In this document: positions 61,809-64,000 of the stretch, piece by piece
Layout: the number at the start of each line of letters is the position of its first letter
How positions within the stretch are numbered: position 1 is the stretch's first letter
Origin: Pratylenchus scribneri
Lineage: Eukaryota > Nematoda > Chromadorea > Rhabditida > Pratylenchidae
Assembly: GCA_030063045.1 (NCBI GenBank)
Contig: JAQSEB010000021.1
Span: 1,860,001 to 1,924,000, forward strand
Direction of reading: 5' to 3'
Length of the DNA: 64,000 nt
Notes under the pieces: model-generated
The model's database searches: none
Seen by the model: only the letters and a program-made list of their open reading frames with translations
Told to the model about the DNA's origin: nothing
Made by a program: the position numbers and the translations under genes

Positions 61809-61946
61809 TTAGCCAGGACGTGGGCCCAGTGGGGTGTCAAAAGGCACTGGAATAGGTTGGGCTTCAATACCAATGGATCCTCCATCTCCATTGAAGGCCA
61901 GGATGAAGGCAATCAACACAATCAAAAAGAAGATAGAAAGGCGCAT
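61809..61946 (-). CDS. Secreted proline-rich mini-peptide (45 aa)
   Basis: Single exon. A strong signal peptide (MRLSIFFLIVLIAFILAF) is followed by GDGGSIGIEA and a proline-rich end QPIPVPFDTPLGPRPG. A TATA-like gatataaaga lies about 95 bp upstream (near 62042). The size and layout (signal peptide plus a roughly 16-residue Pro/Gly end) resemble plant-peptide mimics of root-knot nematodes or a neuropeptide precursor, where the final Gly would be an amidation donor. No Arg/Lys processing site precedes the end. Base composition of the exon is much less AT-rich than its surroundings, which supports coding. Confidence 0.75.
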   Translation of the reverse strand: MRLSIFFLIVLIAFILAFNGDGGSIGIEAQPIPVPFDTPLGPRPG

Positions 61947-62509
61947 TTTTTTCACAAAAATTTGAAGATAATTGTAAAGTGAATTTTGGTTTGATTTAAC
62001 TGGTTATGAATTTTGAATGACTCCATTGGCATTCTATGGTCTCTTTATATCGTCCGCCATAGTCCAATATGTACATATGATATTGAAACTTAATTCAAAA
62101 TAGTAAAATGGCCCGGATAATCCTCTTAAATAATCAGGCAAACACAAAAAATAAGGGAAATATATTCGTTTGTTATGGGAAAATTGATAGTGGCTGTCAA
62201 TTAAAAGAGATTTGAATTTTACAAGAAAATTATCATTCGATTGGTAGTTGGAATAATGGGGTGAGAGAAAATTCGGGATGTCACGGGAATTTTATTACCT
62301 TTAAACTTTGGTCTATCCATAGATAAACTGGCTCTTCACAAACAAAAACTGTTCCATTTAAAAAGCATAACAGTGAATGACCGATGAGTACATATAAAAT
62401 TTGAAAAACATTTTATTCGCCATTCATCAATATTAAAATAGCTCCATTTCAAAATTTATTTTTCATTTTATTAAAATAAAAAATTTAGAAAAAATTTTAA
62501 CGGCTGAAT
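61947..62509. other. Shared upstream region of two divergent small secreted genes
   Basis: About 560 bp between divergent start codons. Apart from the TATA-like box near 62042 nothing specific is seen. Confidence 0.5.
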
Positions 62510-63110
62510 ATGAATTTAAAACAGCAACTAATCTTCATATTGTTCATTATAGCTTCCATATATGTGGCTTCCATCAATTCTTGTTAGTTTTGTTATCAGT
62601 TTTATCGTAAAATTTTTACTTCCTTCATATCTAATATTTAAGATAAAATAAAATAAATAGAAAATTGTTAAAAATTAATTTTTTTTGATCGAAAAATGTC
62701 CTTTTCGAAATTGACAATTGACAATTCCCTTTCCCTCTTTTCGCATAAAAATTACAAATACAAATCAAAATACTCTAAAGGTCTCAATTTCAAGGAAGAA
62801 GGAAGAGATTTAGAATCTTATAATAATTTATTTATTTTTATTTAATTCAATTTTTAGGCAAGAAACGCGGGAAACGTAAGTTTTTATCTTTAATGAAAAT
62901 TTTATATTTTAATATAAAAAAAATGTTAAATAATGTTAATTTGTATTATTTTTCTAATTAAATTGAAAAATTCTAAAACAAATGAAAGTTTTTCAATTTG
63001 ATACAATCTCAGGATGCGTTTTTGATTCCCAATGTTGCGAAACGTTGAAGTGTTCATCGACACAATTCAAATGCGTTTGCAAGGAGACCGGTGTTTGTGT
63101 CATGGACTAA
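62510..63110 (+). CDS. Small secreted 8-cysteine (knottin-like) peptide (62 aa)
   Basis: Three exons join in phase: 62510-62582 (signal peptide LIFILFIIASIYVAS), an 18-nt micro-exon 62858-62875, and 63013-63110. The mature part has the order C, C, CC, C, C-x-C, C, starting CKKRGKRC and including CCETLKCSS. The spacing resembles inhibitor-cystine-knot and other compact extracellular modules. A basic RGKR between the first two cysteines could be a processing site. Extracellular peptide of unknown target. Confidence 0.8.
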
Positions 63111-63529
63111 TTAATAAATGATGCTAAAAGAAGAAGAGAAAATTTTCAACAAAGAATGTATTTTAATAAGTCAACATTCATCATATGAATGAGATAACTA
63201 ATATTAATTCCAAATTTCGATAAAATTATGAAAAATAAAAAGAATTGATTCAAAATTGTGACTATATATAAATAATAATTTTTCTATCGAAATCTGTTAT
63301 CAAAAATTCAAAAAAATACAATGCATGTTAATTAAGTAAAGTAATAAAGTTGTAAAAATATAACTCAATTTTAGACTACTATAAATAATTCCATGATTAA
63401 ATCAATTAAAAATATACTTTTTTTTACATATTTATGAATAATTTTTCCTTTAAACGCATGGTAGAATGTGATAAAAAATGGGAAAAAAATTTATGTTGTA
63501 AATAGTAAAATATATTCATAAAAAATCAA
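63111..63529. other. AT-rich spacer
   Basis: 3' flanks of two convergent genes. Nothing else seen. Confidence 0.5.
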
Positions 63530-64000
63530 TTAATTTCTTTGTTGCGATTGTGGCATCCATTCAAGTACTTTAGAATTATAGTACAAAATGGCATCAAATT
63601 TATCCTCCCCGGATAATTTCGGATAAAATTTTTTCTTGATATTTGTTGTTAAATCTTCTGAAATTTTTTGCCAATTAATGGCTTTATCCAATTTGACATT
63701 TTCAGCATTGATCTTTGAAAAATTAAATAAAAAATATTATTTTTTTATTATTCCATACCTCGTCTTTCAATTTGATGCCTGCCAACAAAATTGTACATGA
63801 CATTTCGTCATTTTCTAGATGAAATTTTTCCGGGCACTTTTCTTTATCGATTATTTCAGGTTTAATATGAAAATAATCAATTTGTGGTGCATGGATTCGG
63901 AGAAGTTCCAGGCTACTTTTTAATTTAATTTGAAGAAAGTTACAAAATTTGAGCCCGTTTGCATTTTTTCTCGGATATTTACAAATGATGGCCACAAAAT
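63530..64000 (-). CDS. Unknown protein, cut by the right edge
   Basis: Two 3'-terminal exons join in phase 0: 63759-64000 (continuing past the window) and 63530-63712 ending TAA. The visible about 140 residues are charged and mixed helix/strand, with PEIIDKEKCPEKFHLENDE and LSGEDKFDAILYYNSKVLEW. No membrane segment. The N-terminus is outside the window. No family recognised. Confidence 0.65.

Noticed and set aside
1..64000. CRISPR arrays, bacterial operons or ribosome-binding sites
   Set aside because: No spaced direct repeats of that type; pervasive spliceosomal introns show the DNA is eukaryotic.

Overview
The window is AT-rich eukaryotic DNA with many short introns (often 38-100 bp, GT..AG, acceptors of the type ttttag or tttcag). 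Gene content points to a nematode. There are nuclear-receptor, astacin, serpentine-receptor and basigin-like genes of nematode style, and many small genes with a signal-peptide exon. A SPRY family and short secreted peptides suggest a plant-parasitic tylenchid such as a root-knot nematode; that last step is inference. I built gene models by hand from reading frame, splice sites and intron phase; none has transcript or homology-search support.

Layout. 0.4-13 kb: small secreted peptide genes, an unknown basic protein gene, two unknown minus-strand genes (one with a possible F-box-like start), two related zinc-finger-like genes, and a nuclear-receptor gene that stops right after its DNA-binding domain. 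14.6-15.7 kb: a long CTTCAT/CATCAT array almost free of G on the plus strand. 16.4-17.3 kb: a decayed SPRY gene. 18.1-21.4 kb: a two-Ig, single-pass protein whose last intron carries a 922-bp terminal-inverted-repeat element.

23.4-37.1 kb is the most striking region. Two large tandem paralogues (about 997 and 1612 residues) share an unrecognised N-terminal module and intron phases, including an identical-length 40-nt micro-exon. They end in different domains: a Ulp1/C48-like fold that has lost its catalytic His and Cys, and an apparently intact canonical poly(A) polymerase. The first may be secreted, because a signal-peptide exon splices to it in phase; the second starts without one.

39-49.7 kb: a seven-transmembrane receptor gene with a tRNA-like/hairpin insertion in its first intron, a cysteine-containing secreted protein, an astacin metalloprotease (catalytic, EGF and CUB-like parts, one GC-AG intron), and a small unknown gene. 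50-59 kb: two related secreted/basic protein genes, a Cys-rich secreted peptide, and a head-to-head SPRY pair (one decayed, one intact) with relics of both families. 59.4-60.9 kb: a hAT-like non-autonomous element with an 8-bp target duplication, loaded with a 42-bp minisatellite. 61.8-64 kb: a proline-rich secreted mini-peptide, an 8-Cys secreted peptide with an 18-nt exon, and a gene cut by the right edge.
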